A stretch of DNA of 64,000 bases from Deltaproteobacteria bacterium (GTDB lineage: Bacteria; Myxococcota; Kuafuiibacteriia; Kuafuiibacteriales; Kuafuiibacteriaceae). Positions within the stretch are counted from its first letter, which is position 1. Each line of letters begins with the position of its first letter. The position numbers were made by a program, and so were the translations under genes. Under the pieces are notes generated by a model, which saw only the letters and a list, made by a program, of their open reading frames with translations, ran no database searches and was not told where the DNA came from. Below, in pieces: positions 18,288 through 27,485 of the stretch. Location: contig JADJPE010000005.1 in the NCBI GenBank assembly GCA_016713425.1, forward strand, positions 4,186,001 to 4,250,000. Reading direction: 5' to 3'.

Positions 18288-18926
18288 ATGTCAATTTTCG
18301 GATCTGTGATCAGTGTTCTTGACAGCATACTGCCCTTTGACCTCAGCGGCCCACGGGAAACAGATGAAGCGAGAGCGATCGGCAGCCAATGGCTCTCGGG
18401 CGACAAGACGCCAGACGAGATCAGAGAACGTCTCGACGAGTGCATGCAGAAATGGACCGCCGCTGCAGACCAGATCGAGAATCCAGAGGAGCGTCAAGCT
18501 GCTCTCCAGCGGCTCGATGAGATCCGCGCCTCGCTCGAGATGTCCCTTGAGTTGATCGAGTCGCCGAGTACGGAGAGCACCGCAAAGTACGCATTCAGTC
18601 GCCTTATGTCCGGCGGGACAAGCAACAACATGGAAGAGGGCTCTATCGGCAACGTCTTTGCCGTTCTTCTGAGTGGAGACACATCGCTGATGCCTCAGCT
18701 CATGGGAGACGACGGATTTCTTGGATTCTCGGACGGCCTTGATGACGACGAATGGTCCGAGATTCAGGATCGGTTCTTCGAAACGGTGAAGGAGCTTCGG
18801 CAGGCGTTCGACCTCAAACCGTTGTCGAACGGAGATCGACTCTTCAACGCAACGCAACAGGCAATTCTCGACCGCCAGACAACGAATTGGGCTTTGGAGC
18901 CGAATGACAGGCCAAGACGTGCCTAG
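18288..18926 (+). CDS. Hypothetical protein, second gene of the accessory operon
   Basis: The 212-residue product is acidic and helical. After a short hydrophobic start (MSIFGSVISVLDSILPF) there is a stretch with a regular helical pattern (residues 40-95) and an Asp/Glu-rich part near residues 150-170. No family was recognised. GGAGAACC lies just before the ATG. It lies 147 bases after the first gene and 32 bases before the third, so co-transcription is likely. Composition matches its neighbours in the operon rather than the housekeeping genes. Confidence 0.65.
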   Translation: MSIFGSVISVLDSILPFDLSGPRETDEARAIGSQWLSGDKTPDEIRERLDECMQKWTAAADQIENPEERQAALQRLDEIRASLEMSLELIESPSTESTAKYAFSRLMSGGTSNNMEEGSIGNVFAVLLSGDTSLMPQLMGDDGFLGFSDGLDDDEWSEIQDRFFETVKELRQAFDLKPLSNGDRLFNATQQAILDRQTTNWALEPNDRPRRA

Positions 18927-18958
18927 CGGCGGAGCCGGTCGATAAGAAAGGAGACGAT

Positions 18959-20110
18959 ATGCTTGGATCAGTCGTGGGAGGCGTCGGATCATACCTAATC
19001 GACCTGACAACCGATGATGAGAAAGCCGCTGCCGCTGCGAAGGCCGCCATGTGGCTAAGCATCGCATCAGCGTCTGCGGCAACAGGTATCGACGTCGGTT
19101 CATCGGTCACGGGATTGGTCATGGCTGCCAAGGAAGTAGGCGCAGCCACGATCGAAGATAGCACAGCGAAGGCCGTCTTCTCCATCGCCGGCGACACACT
19201 GGAAGCAGGACTAAGCGGGAACGTGACTCGGCTGGCATCAACCTCGGGCGGCGCCATTCTTGGTGGATGTGGAGGCTACGCGGCGTGGGGAAAGGAAGGG
19301 ATCACCACCGGCATGCAGATCGGGCAAGGTCTCGGTTCGCCGTCGCTGACATCCCTGGGCTTCAAGGGAGCCGGAACAGCCGTTGGCCTCGGTGTGGCCG
19401 AAGCAACTGAGCCCGGCGACGAGGATCCCGCCGCGCGCCGTAGGTTCTATGCATCAATCGGTGCTGGTGCCGCTGGAGACTTGGGGATGATGTCTTCCCC
19501 GATGGTGGACGAGGACTCGGTCGCGCGCAGTCTTCTCTCCGAAGACAGCGAACCGCCCAAACCCCACACGCCCGAAGCTTACCAGGCGAAAGTGCTGACG
19601 AAACAGACGAAGACTGCTTTCGATCTCCTCGGACGGGGCGCTGGCGTTGGGGTTGGCGCAGCGATCAACGCCCGTCGAGGCCCTGCAGCCCGTGGGAACA
19701 CATGCACTGCCATGCAAATGGGTCAGCGCGCAGTGTCGTTTGCGTCGACAACAGTGAATGATGTCGTCGATGCGAACCGCATGTCGCTGCTAGTGGCACC
19801 GGCGACAGTAAAAGGGGACGTCGACAAGAAAGCGGAAGGCGGCACGCTCACGATCTCCGCGGAGCAGTTCGAGATGGCAGGGCGGGCCACAGCGGACGTC
19901 TTCGCGGCCGCACAGATTCTCGTCGAGCTCCACAAGGACATCCGAGGCGGAGCTCAGATTCGGCGACTTGAGGCAGTACTTCGGAGCGGGGAGTCCAGTT
20001 CGTCAGGCGCGGAGGTCCGACGGGCGCGACTGCGAAGGCTTTCAAGGGCTACCGCTCAGCTTCCCGACGGACTCGGACATATCGCGAACGTCCTTCGGAT
20101 ACGCGTCTGA
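18959..20110 (+). CDS. Hypothetical Gly/Ala-rich protein, third gene of the accessory operon
   Basis: The 383-residue product has no recognised domain. The first 180 residues are Gly/Ala/Ser-rich and hydrophobic in long runs (GSVVGGVGSYL, AAMWLSIASASAATG, GGAILGGCGGYAAWG), a composition seen in membrane-inserting or pore-like secreted proteins. The C-terminal third is charged and helical. The start is well supported by AAGGAG upstream. A strong hairpin directly follows the stop at 20108-20110. Together with its two upstream partners it could be a secreted-effector or translocator-type set, but no secretion apparatus gene is seen in the window, so function stays open. Confidence 0.65.
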   Translation: MLGSVVGGVGSYLIDLTTDDEKAAAAAKAAMWLSIASASAATGIDVGSSVTGLVMAAKEVGAATIEDSTAKAVFSIAGDTLEAGLSGNVTRLASTSGGAILGGCGGYAAWGKEGITTGMQIGQGLGSPSLTSLGFKGAGTAVGLGVAEATEPGDEDPAARRRFYASIGAGAAGDLGMMSSPMVDEDSVARSLLSEDSEPPKPHTPEAYQAKVLTKQTKTAFDLLGRGAGVGVGAAINARRGPAARGNTCTAMQMGQRAVSFASTTVNDVVDANRMSLLVAPATVKGDVDKKAEGGTLTISAEQFEMAGRATADVFAAAQILVELHKDIRGGAQIRRLEAVLRSGESSSSGAEVRRARLRRLSRATAQLPDGLGHIANVLRIRV

Positions 20111-20152
20111 CGCCAGGTTATGACGCGCGATCTCATCATCGCGCACCTGGCG
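20111..20152 (+). terminator. Strong hairpin at the end of the accessory operon
   Basis: CGCCAGGT (20111-20118) pairs with ACCTGGCG (20145-20152), and inside it GCGCGAT (20125-20131) pairs with ATCGCGC (20138-20144) around a six-base loop. The hairpin starts at the base after the TGA of the third operon gene. It lacks a clear U tract. Confidence 0.65.
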
Positions 20153-20243
20153 ATGAGGTCCGGTCCACCGAGACGGCTGGTGCGATTCGCACCCGCCCCG
20201 CTAAGCTCAACGTCCATGCGTGCGCTTCGTGACCGCAAGAGCC

Positions 20244-20451
20244 GAGCCGATAGGTGAATCAGTTCGACCCGGCAATGCGGGTCGAAGAGGTGACCCGCCT
20301 CCGAGGCACGGCGCGTTCGCAGGACCACGCGCCGGCGCGCCGGAGCCAGGTCGAGATCGACCGAGAAGAAGGTTCGGCGTTGGGGTAGGTCGCGGCAAGG
20401 GGAACCGGAGCCAAGACCGAAGGGGGCGAGGAAGTCGGAGGGCTGCATAGG
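20244..20451 (+). mobile_element. 5' part of a truncated group II-type element that hosts another intron
   Basis: Bases 20244-20289 match 37454-37499 at 41 of 46 positions, and the last 13 bases before the inserted intron (ending GCATAGG at 20451) match 37568-37580 with one mismatch. The part between these blocks differs between the two copies. The element continues at 22478 after the nested intron. Its identity as a group II intron rests on reverse-transcriptase remnants in the other copy. The true 5' boundary is not defined. Confidence 0.65.
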
Positions 20452-22477
20452 GTGCGCTGGGCAGCGCATCGATCAGGAGGGTTCAAGTCCCTCCGGCGCT
20501 CGGATGAGGAGCGCCGTATCCGAAGACGGGAGTAACGCCTCGTCGGCCGGAGGAGGAAGGTATGGAGAGATCCAAACGGGCACGAAGGCGAAAGCTGGAG
20601 ACAGCCAAGATCGACCTGAAGCCACCTCGTCGAAACTCCGGAGGGCAGGGTGTCCGCCGCGAGGTGGGATCCGAAGGGCATGTGGAGAACTGCCGGGCCG
20701 CAGTCGAGAGAGCTATCTCAGCGACAAACCGGTCGGCCCAAGGTGAGGCAAGGTCGAGCCCGCACTATGGGGGCGAAGGCGTTCTCATCCACTCACCGCA
20801 CCAAGGTGTTTGCGGGCGGCATGGCAGGGAAGATCGATGCGTGACCCCAGGAGACCTCATGCAGTTCTCGGGTGGCACCGAGATCAGCGGACCTATAAGC
20901 GCGAGCGAAGTGGAACGCGACGCTGCATGAGGAGTCGGACGACCGAGTAGTACCCGAAGCGCTGCGAAAGTAGCGCGACCGAGAGATCGGCAGCCGGGTG
21001 GGCTGGGGAAGGCGGTCGGCGAGATTGTCGGAGTTGAGAAGCAGAGGGAGCGAGTAAAGCCAATCGCGCGGAAAGTTCCATGAGCGAAAGACCCAGAAGC
21101 GATCGGCCGAGGAGACTCTCCGAGTGGCTCAATCCGACGGGAGCAAGGAAGGTCCACTCACTGGTGGACAAGGTATACCAGCGAAAGAACTTGGAGCTGG
21201 CTTGGGATCGGGTACGCAGCAATCAGGGCAGCGGTGGCATCGACGGTGCGACGATCGAGGACTTCGAGGCGAACGCTGAGGAGAACCTCGACCGACTTCA
21301 CCGTGAGCTTCGCGGCGGCGAGTATCGCCCGCAACCTATCTTGCAACGAATGATTCCAAAGCCAGGCCAGCCGGGAGAGCAACGTCCACTTGGCATTCCG
21401 ACGATCTACGATCGCGTGTGCCAGCAAGCGGTGCTTAATCGGTTGGAGCCGATCTTCGAACCGGTCTTCGATGATGCCAGCTTCGGATACCGGCGCGGAC
21501 GATCCCGGAAGGATGCCTTACGGAAGATCTGGCGAGAAATCGAGGACGGCAGCGAATGGAACGTCGACGCCGATTTGAAGAACTTCTTCGGTTCGGTGGA
21601 TCACGAGCGGCTGCTGACGCTGGTCAATCAGCTTATCGCCGACGGGCGAGTCCTCGAGCTCATCAGGTCGTTTCTGGAGGCGGGCTGCATCGCCGGAGGC
21701 AAGCGGCTTCCTACAGAGGAAGGCACGCCGCAGGGTGGTGTCGTATCGCCGTTAATGAGCAACATCCTTCTGACTCCATTCGATCGGGAGATGCGCCGAC
21801 GAGGCGATCACGTGACGAGATACGCGGACGATTGGAGCGCCACGTGTTGCTCGAAGTGTGAAGCTGAAGCGGTGCAGCGGGCGGCGAGGAAGATCCTCGC
21901 GGCGCTCGGGGTCGAACTCCACCCAGAGAAGACGAGGATTGTGCACGTGCGGCACGGCTTCGAATTTCTCGGATATAGGATCAAACGCGGGGAGAGGCCG
22001 TTGCGCCTGCCGCCGTGGATGCTCCGGAGCGGGGTCCAACGTGGGGCGCTCTATGCGTTCCCTCGATCGAGATCCGTCGATCATTTCAAGGAGCAAATCC
22101 GTAGGCGAACTCGAAGAAAGGCGCCGGTGATCACCGAGAATGTGATCGATCAGATCAACCCGGTCGTTCGGGGATGGGGGCAGTATTTCTGCAAGGCCCA
22201 TGTCCGTAAGCTCTTCGCCCAGCTGGATCGCTGGATCCTCCAGCGGATCTGGTCCCATCGCCTCAAGCGATGGCGATGCCGAGGCTACAAGGTGCTTCCC
22301 GAACGGAAGCTCTATGGCGAACTCGGCCTGGTACGCCTCGTTGCCCTGATACCTTCGCTCGCTCCCCGCTTTGAGCGAGGTCTCGCGAAAGCCGGATGCG
22401 GGAAATCTGCATGTCCGGTTTGGGAGGCGGACGGCAGCCAGCGCTCGGGCAACTGAGCGCGCCTCCTCCGACCCGAC
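20452..22477 (+). mobile_element. Complete group II intron (2026 bases) nested inside another element
   Basis: The 5' end is GTGCGCTGG, fitting the GUGYG consensus, and the 3' end is CCGAC, fitting the terminal AY. Domain V is visible at about 22388-22421: AGCCGGATGCGG, a GAAA tetraloop region, and CTGCATGTCCGGTT. Domain VI follows with paired GGAGGCG and CGCCTCC arms up to about 22467. Domain IV carries the reverse transcriptase. The ends were fixed by comparison: removing 20452-22477 joins GCATAGG to AGCGAAGACG, matching the uninterrupted sequence at 37574-37590. A candidate EBS1, CCTAT at 20892-20896, can pair with the last five 5' exon bases ATAGG; this pairing is only a suggestion. Confidence 0.85.
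21080..22456 (+). CDS. ltrA: Group II intron-encoded reverse transcriptase/maturase
   Basis: This protein assists intron RNA splicing and copies it during retrohoming. The 458 residues include the RT0-RT7 blocks: GSGGIDGATIEDF, RPLGIPTIYDRVCQQA, FGYRRGRS, GTPQGGVVSPLMSN and the catalytic YADD at residues 248-251, followed by HPEKTRIVH and FEFLGYRI. The maturase (X) domain contains INPVVRGWGQYF. There is no C-terminal HNH endonuclease domain, so retrohoming would rely on nicked or replicating DNA. The last 25 or so codons overlap RNA domains V and VI, a feature seen in some bacterial introns. The frame is intact, with no stops, so the intron may still be active. Confidence 0.93.
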   Translation: MSERPRSDRPRRLSEWLNPTGARKVHSLVDKVYQRKNLELAWDRVRSNQGSGGIDGATIEDFEANAEENLDRLHRELRGGEYRPQPILQRMIPKPGQPGEQRPLGIPTIYDRVCQQAVLNRLEPIFEPVFDDASFGYRRGRSRKDALRKIWREIEDGSEWNVDADLKNFFGSVDHERLLTLVNQLIADGRVLELIRSFLEAGCIAGGKRLPTEEGTPQGGVVSPLMSNILLTPFDREMRRRGDHVTRYADDWSATCCSKCEAEAVQRAARKILAALGVELHPEKTRIVHVRHGFEFLGYRIKRGERPLRLPPWMLRSGVQRGALYAFPRSRSVDHFKEQIRRRTRRKAPVITENVIDQINPVVRGWGQYFCKAHVRKLFAQLDRWILQRIWSHRLKRWRCRGYKVLPERKLYGELGLVRLVALIPSLAPRFERGLAKAGCGKSACPVWEADGSQRSGN

Positions 22478-22601
22478 AGCGAAGACGTCGGGGAACAGAT
22501 GGCTTCTGGACCCGACCGAGCGAAGGCGGCCCGTGTTGATGTGAGCTTCAGGAGGGAACCATGGCCGGCGCCTTGATGTCGGTGACCATGTCACCTGGTC
22601 T
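22478..22601 (+). mobile_element. 3' segment of the truncated host element, including the start of its reverse transcriptase
   Basis: These 124 bases match 37581-37704 at about 119 of 124 positions. They hold AGGAGGGAACC followed by an ATG at 22561 and a reading frame beginning MAGALMSVTMSPGL, which resembles the first residues of a second type of group II intron reverse transcriptase. Homology ends at 22601, where the sequence changes to unrelated coding DNA. The host element is therefore truncated at its 3' side and cannot be functional. Confidence 0.7.
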
Positions 22602-22702
22602 CTTGAAGGCAAGAGGTCACGTTCATCAGGGTAACTCGCCTGCGAGTCGACGACGTCGCGCGACGACTCTCCGAACTCGTCGTTCGCGAAGCCTTCCCGA
22701 GC

Positions 22703-23065
22703 GTGAGCGAAGTGGAACGCAACGGTTCTCGAGCCCCGGGTCGGAGCGAGCGCGCGTGTCGGGAGCTGCGGAGTACTTCGAGTGCATTCGAGGCGCTGCG
22801 AGAATGGCGAAATCAGCGCGCGCGCGATCTCGGCGTTCCGCCGTACGTGATCATCGCCGATCGAACGATCGAGAGCCTTCTCGAGGTACGACCCACCACC
22901 AGGCAGGACCTTCTCGATGTTGTGGGCATCGGAGATGTGAAGCTCAGGAAGTTCTGCGCGGGGATTCTCGCCGTTGTCCAAGGTTTGCCACGCTTATGCT
23001 TAGCGTGGGTGTGTGACGCCTGCTGCGGAGGAGCGCGCAGCAGGGGTGAGGGCTTTGTGCGGTAG
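22703..23065 (+). pseudogene. HRDC-domain fragment, probable remnant of a RecQ-type helicase
   Basis: The frame contains FEALREWRNQRARDLGVPPYVIIADRTIESL and RQDLLDVVGIGDVKLRKFCAGILAVV, the pattern of an HRDC domain as found at the C-terminus of RecQ helicases and in RNase D. The helicase core is not present upstream; the sequence is replaced by the truncated intron element at 22601. A same-frame stretch before it (about 22620-22700, RLRVDDVARRLSELV...) is also coding-like but not identified. I read this as what is left of a gene cut by the intron-bearing segment. A free-standing HRDC protein with start GTG at 22703 is the alternative. Confidence 0.55.
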
Positions 23066-23103
23066 GCACCGTGCTCCGGAGATGGCATCCTCGGCGAGTC
23101 TGA

Positions 23104-24163
23104 ATGTTTGAGCTCCGTGACCTGATGCTCATCGCGGGTGTTTGTTGCTTATGCCCGGGGTGTCTTCGCTGGGGCCTCGAGGATATCGCCGAGGCATCGT
23201 ATGCGTCCGACGTTTCCGATGCCGGCCAAGATGTGGGGGATGGCGTGGGATGGCGGTTCGATGCGGGGGCGGGCGTGGACGTTTTCGAAGACGCAAGCTG
23301 GACCCGCGTCGCGCCATCGCCCAACGAGGTCGGCGCGGGCGCGCAGTTGACCGATGCGCACAACGTGCACTTGGCGGTGCGGGACGATCAGACGATTTTT
23401 GCAGCGTGGTCAGACGACTCGACCGGACGTCGCGACGTCTATCTCAAGTACTGGGATGGAGAGGTGTGGCAGGCACTCGGTTCCTCGAGCGACCCGGGGG
23501 GAATTTCAGCGACGAGGACAGAGTCGTACCTCGGAGACCTGGTCCTCGACGATGCCGGCTAGCCTCAGGTTGTTTGGATGGAGCGCGACGGAGGCCGAGA
23601 CAACAACAGCCTGGGCACCTACTACCGGCGCTGGGATGGCCAAGCGTGGCCTCTGTTGCCGGCCTCACCCACGCAGGAGACCGTGAACGCGGGAGGCAAT
23701 ATCTTTTGGCCCCACCGCGGCCATGGATGCACCCACCTTCGCGCTTGATGGTTTCGACCGCCCGTTGATCGCGCGGGTCTACACGGATACGCGCGATGTG
23801 CATGTGGCCCGCTGGAACGGGGTCGTCTGGGGATTGCTCGCACCGAGTCCCGACGTTCCCGCAAGCCTCGGCATCACGAACGCGGCGACACCTCAGCTCG
23901 CCGTGAGCGGTGATGACCGAATCTTCCTGGTTTGGGATGGCGACACACCATCGGGACACTCTGTCTACGTCGGCGAATGGAGCGAAACCGAGAAGGCGTG
24001 GGTTGGCCTCCGTGGCTCCGCTTCGCCCGACACGGTGGACCTCGCGTCGATCGACGGCCAATGGCCCGGTGTGACCGTTGTGGGACAACGTCTGTACGTG
24101 CTTTGGGAGGAAACAGTCGAGACGGGCAAGGTCGAGATTCGCATTTACCAGCTGCCTCTGTGA
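23104..24163 (+). pseudogene. Secreted lipoprotein with repeated beta-strand modules, disrupted
   Basis: The start encodes a signal-like segment with candidate lipobox Cys in CCLCPGC (residues 15-20), then Asp/Ala/Gly linker and repeated units of the type AAWSDD...YLKYWDGEVWQALG, YYRRWDGQAWPLL and VARWNGVVWGLL, as in beta-propeller-like surface proteins. An in-frame TAG at 23560-23562 interrupts the first frame although the sequence continues as PQVVWMERDGG in the same frame. A frameshift near 23712 is needed to pass into the last part, which ends at 24163. Two lesions argue for a pseudogene rather than stop-codon readthrough. Confidence 0.75.
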
Positions 24164-24502
24164 GCGGATCACCCAGAATCCGACACCGAGCTCGCCAGCG
24201 AACCTCCGGACATCCGACGATCAAGGCATGGAGAACCAATGACGGTCTGTTCTTGCAGGAATACATGGTCGCGGTGCGCGTACGATCTCGAGGTCGATGG
24301 CCGCTTCAGCGCGACTAATGCCACGACTAACGTTCGGACGACCAACAACCGATGGATTCGAAGCACCTCGACCTTCGGTTTGCGCGGTGGGCGAGACGCT
24401 GGCGAGTATCGTATGGACCCAAAAGCGAGTACGATGACAAATAACAAAGCGTCGCGCGTTGACGATGCGCCGTCGCTCGATCGGAGTTGAAGAGGTGACG
24501 CG
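24164..24502. other. Intergenic stretch without a recognised gene
   Basis: I see no convincing coding region, hairpin or repeat in this 339-base gap. The short frames present have no recognisable motif. It would contain the promoter for the fibronectin type III/beta-helix gene, but no clear -35/-10 pair stood out. Confidence 0.5.
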
Positions 24503-25579
24503 ATGAGGCCGATTTACGGGATCACGATCCCTGCGTTGACGCTGAGCATGGCCGTCTCCGGTATCGCGACGGCTCTGGAACCACCCAAGAACCTCCGGTG
24601 GGTGGACTCACCGATTCGGGACACGGTGGTTCCATCATCTCCTGGGAGCTTGGTCGCGAGTCCGGCATCGTCGAGTTCGATCCGTCTATCCTGGTCGGCG
24701 TCGAGCGACAACGTGGGCGTGACCGCGTACCTGATCTTTCGAGGCGGCAACCAGGTGGGCACGGTTCCCGGGACGACCTTCGCGTATCAAGACACCGGTC
24801 TTTCAGCCTCGACGACGTATACCTACACGGTCAAGGCGCGTGACGCGGCAGGCAACGTGAGCGCGAACTCCAACGTGGCAACCGCGAGCACCGAACCTGA
24901 AGGCAACACCGGACATCCGTTTCCTTTTGCGTTTTCGGATCCGCAGTTCTTCGCGAACACTTCGGCCTCGGATCCGATCGATCTGAGCTGTAACGTGCCG
25001 CGCTCAGACCTCACGATCACGGAACACCGAGAGCCTGCAGCGATCATCAACAACTGCGAAAACGGTGTCGCCACCATCCGAAGAGTTCGCCTCGGCGGCG
25101 ACGGAGGAACGAACGGAACGGTTCGCGAAGGCTACCGGTGCGGTGGCAGCGGGACGATGAACATCGAAGACACATGGCTCGAAGCGAAGGGCAGCGGCGC
25201 CGACCACGCCGATGTGGTTCAGTGCTACGATCCGAACAACAGCCCCGCCGCTACGATGAACGTCAAACACACGACGATTCGCGCCTACACGACGTCGGCC
25301 ACCGCCGGCATCTTCGTGGCTGACTCCTATGCCCTTCATTTGTATCTGACCGATGTCCTCTTTTGGGGAGGCCCGTACGGCCTGCGCGTTCACGACGACG
25401 GTCGTCCTGGGTCTGTGCACCTGAACAACGTCTGTTTCTACGGTGAGAGCGAAACCAACAATTCGTTCGGTTTCGGCGCGTTCCTGCTCGATAGTACGAT
25501 CGCGGAGTGGAACAACGTGAACTGGTGCACGATCCACAACGGACAGCTCGTTGTGCATGGCCCGATACCCCAACCCTGA
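24503..25579 (+). CDS. Secreted protein with fibronectin type III and right-handed beta-helix-like regions
   Basis: The 358-residue product begins with a signal peptide (hydrophobic residues 5-24, cleavage near ATA). Residues 45-130 form a fibronectin type III domain, seen in SSIRLSWSASSDNVGVTAYLIFRGG and STTYTYTVKARDAAGNVSANS. The rest has short strand-turn repeats with Asn and His (for example MNIEDTWLEAKGSGADHADVVQCYD and MNVKHTTIRAY), typical of parallel beta-helix proteins that bind or cut polysaccharide. Catalytic residues were not identified, so a lyase function is not claimed. Cysteines are frequent, consistent with an extracytoplasmic location. GAAGAGGTGACGCG before the ATG supports the start. 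Confidence 0.75.
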   Translation: MRPIYGITIPALTLSMAVSGIATALEPPKNLRWVDSPIRDTVVPSSPGSLVASPASSSSIRLSWSASSDNVGVTAYLIFRGGNQVGTVPGTTFAYQDTGLSASTTYTYTVKARDAAGNVSANSNVATASTEPEGNTGHPFPFAFSDPQFFANTSASDPIDLSCNVPRSDLTITEHREPAAIINNCENGVATIRRVRLGGDGGTNGTVREGYRCGGSGTMNIEDTWLEAKGSGADHADVVQCYDPNNSPAATMNVKHTTIRAYTTSATAGIFVADSYALHLYLTDVLFWGGPYGLRVHDDGRPGSVHLNNVCFYGESETNNSFGFGAFLLDSTIAEWNNVNWCTIHNGQLVVHGPIPQP

Positions 25580-26012
25580 GCCCTGGGCGTCTCCGATTCG
25601 ACGCTCGAACGCCAAGCATCACATCAAACACCGACCTCCGACCACCGACCATCGAATCCCAAGAAATGCCGGTCCAGAGGTGCATCGTTGGCCGACGAGC
25701 GTGAGCCGAGTCGGCCGCTTTCCCCCGCGTGACCCGCGCATTCGATCTCTTGACGAACACAGCCGCGTCTGCCAGGTTCTGGGGTTCCGTGTCAGGCAGA
25801 AGACAGCACCGCAGTGCCTCCGTTGAGACAGCGCTTCGCTGGCCAACGTCGCGCACGTTGATCGGCGGCTCCGATGACCGCCGACGCGAGCCGAACACGA
25901 GCAGCCGAATGGATTTCGTGTCGCTGCAGGTGAAGCAAACTTAAGGCCGTCAGACGTCGTCCCCTACGGAGCCCCGGACGCCTGACCGTTCGGGGCGGGG
26001 CTCCGAGGAAGG
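25580..26012. other. Intergenic stretch without a recognised gene
   Basis: These 433 bases hold several short overlapping frames on both strands, none with recognisable motifs or a ribosome binding site. I see no RNA gene. The region just before 26013 should hold the start signals of the MATE gene, but only a weak GAGGAAGG is visible near 26006. Confidence 0.5.
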
Positions 26013-27485
26013 GTGACGACAGTGCTCAAAAACCATCGATTCAGGCTCAGACGACCGGCCGCTCGCGCGGCGGAGGCCATGGGGCCTGCGCGCTGTGGGC
26101 GGCCCGAGGACAGTCAAACATCTCTGATCGGGGTCGCCGCACTCTCGTGGCCGATCGCTCTCGGGCTTCTGGGCGATGCGACCATGGGCTTGGTCGATGC
26201 TCGACTCGTGGGCCATCTTGGCCCGGCTGCGCTCGGCGGCGTCGGACTCGGTCTGACGCTCATGTTTCTCTTCTACGCGGGGATCTTCGGGCTGATGCGT
26301 GGAGTCAAAGTTCGAACCGCCTTCGCGGTTGGGCAAGGCTCGCCCGAAGACGGGCGACGCTACGCGCTCGCGGGTGTGGTTGTCGGGTGCCTGCTCGGCG
26401 TCGTTGTGTTTGCGGTGGGCCGCCAAATCGGCTGGGCCTTCAGGCTCTTGGGGGCGGGACCCAACCTCGCCGAACATGGTGCAGAGTTCTTCTCCGCGGT
26501 GAGCTGCGGGGCGCCGGCGGCGTTTGTGACCGCAGCGCTCGTTCAGCACCGACAGGGGCTCGGTGACACACGGACGCCGATGATCATTGGCGTGGCCGGA
26601 AACTTGGTGAACGCGATTCTGGCGTATGCCTTGATCGGTGGACACCTCGGTTTTCCGGCCTATGGCGTGGCGGGCGCCGGCTTTGCGACGGCGGTGACAC
26701 AAGGATGCCAAGCGGCGGGTCTTCTCGTGGTTCTTTTCCGTGATCGAGAAGGTCAGCCCTCGCGGCTCGATCTTCGTCAAGCCGCACGGGAAGTTGGCGA
26801 GCTCGGCCTTCCAACGGGGGTCCATTTTGTGGCCGAGACGTTGGCTTTCACGGCTTTCGCGGCGATCATCGGGAGTCTTGGTGAGCTCGAAATGGCGGCA
26901 CACCAGGTGGCGTTGTCGGTCCTGCGTGTCTCGCTTCTTCCCGGGGTCGCGGTGGGTGAGGCGGCCAGTGTGCTCGTGGGGCAGACGCTCGGACGCGGAG
27001 AGCTCCGCGGCGCTGATCGGGTCACGCAGGCCGCGGTGAGGCTCGCGGTTGGGTTCATGGCGTTCTGTGCCGTGCTGTTCGTCGTGTTCGGTCACGACAT
27101 GGCGGGGCTGTTCACGACCGACCAACGCGTGGTCGATTCGGCAACGCAGCTCTTGTGGGTCGCAGCCGGCTTTCAGGTGCTCGACGCCATCAACATCGTG
27201 TTTCGCGGCGCGCTGCGGGGAGCGAAGGATGTGCGAATGACCGCATACCTTGGGACGGCGATCGTCTGGACCTGTGTTCCGACGGCGGCGTTTTTTCTGG
27301 GGCGTCAGCTGGGCTGGGGAGCGCTCGGTGGGTGGTGCGGTTTCGTCCTGGAGACGACCCTTGCGTCCATCATCTTCACGTTCCGTTGGCGAAGGGGAGG
27401 GTGGCGCAGCGAGTACTCAAGACCGCTGGATGTTCCGTCTGGCCTGTGCGACGACAGGCTTGCCAGCACTCTGTGCACTCGGTGA
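26013..27485 (+). CDS. MATE-family multidrug/metabolite exporter
   Basis: Inner-membrane cation-coupled exporter of the multidrug and toxic compound extrusion family. About 12 membrane helices can be traced across 490 residues, in two related halves: SWPIALGLLGDATMGLVDARLVGHLGPAALGGVGLG in the first and LGLPTGVHFVAETLAFTAFAAIIGSLGELEMAAHQVALSVL in the second, the MATE signatures. The start is uncertain; GTG 26013 gives an unusually long basic N-terminus of about 35 residues, and internal starts are possible. The last 25 residues after the final helix look non-conserved. Substrate is unknown. It stands alone between a beta-helix gene and decayed genes. Confidence 0.85.
   Translation: MTTVLKNHRFRLRRPAARAAEAMGPARCGRPEDSQTSLIGVAALSWPIALGLLGDATMGLVDARLVGHLGPAALGGVGLGLTLMFLFYAGIFGLMRGVKVRTAFAVGQGSPEDGRRYALAGVVVGCLLGVVVFAVGRQIGWAFRLLGAGPNLAEHGAEFFSAVSCGAPAAFVTAALVQHRQGLGDTRTPMIIGVAGNLVNAILAYALIGGHLGFPAYGVAGAGFATAVTQGCQAAGLLVVLFRDREGQPSRLDLRQAAREVGELGLPTGVHFVAETLAFTAFAAIIGSLGELEMAAHQVALSVLRVSLLPGVAVGEAASVLVGQTLGRGELRGADRVTQAAVRLAVGFMAFCAVLFVVFGHDMAGLFTTDQRVVDSATQLLWVAAGFQVLDAINIVFRGALRGAKDVRMTAYLGTAIVWTCVPTAAFFLGRQLGWGALGGWCGFVLETTLASIIFTFRWRRGGWRSEYSRPLDVPSGLCDDRLASTLCTR

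Noticed and set aside
17094..20110. Type III secretion effector operon
   Set aside because: The Gly/Ala-rich protein suggested it, but no secretion apparatus or chaperone gene is in the window; kept only as unknown operon.
23560..23562. TAG read as an amino acid (pyrrolysine-type recoding)
   Set aside because: A second lesion follows in the same gene, and no recoding element or pyl gene is seen.
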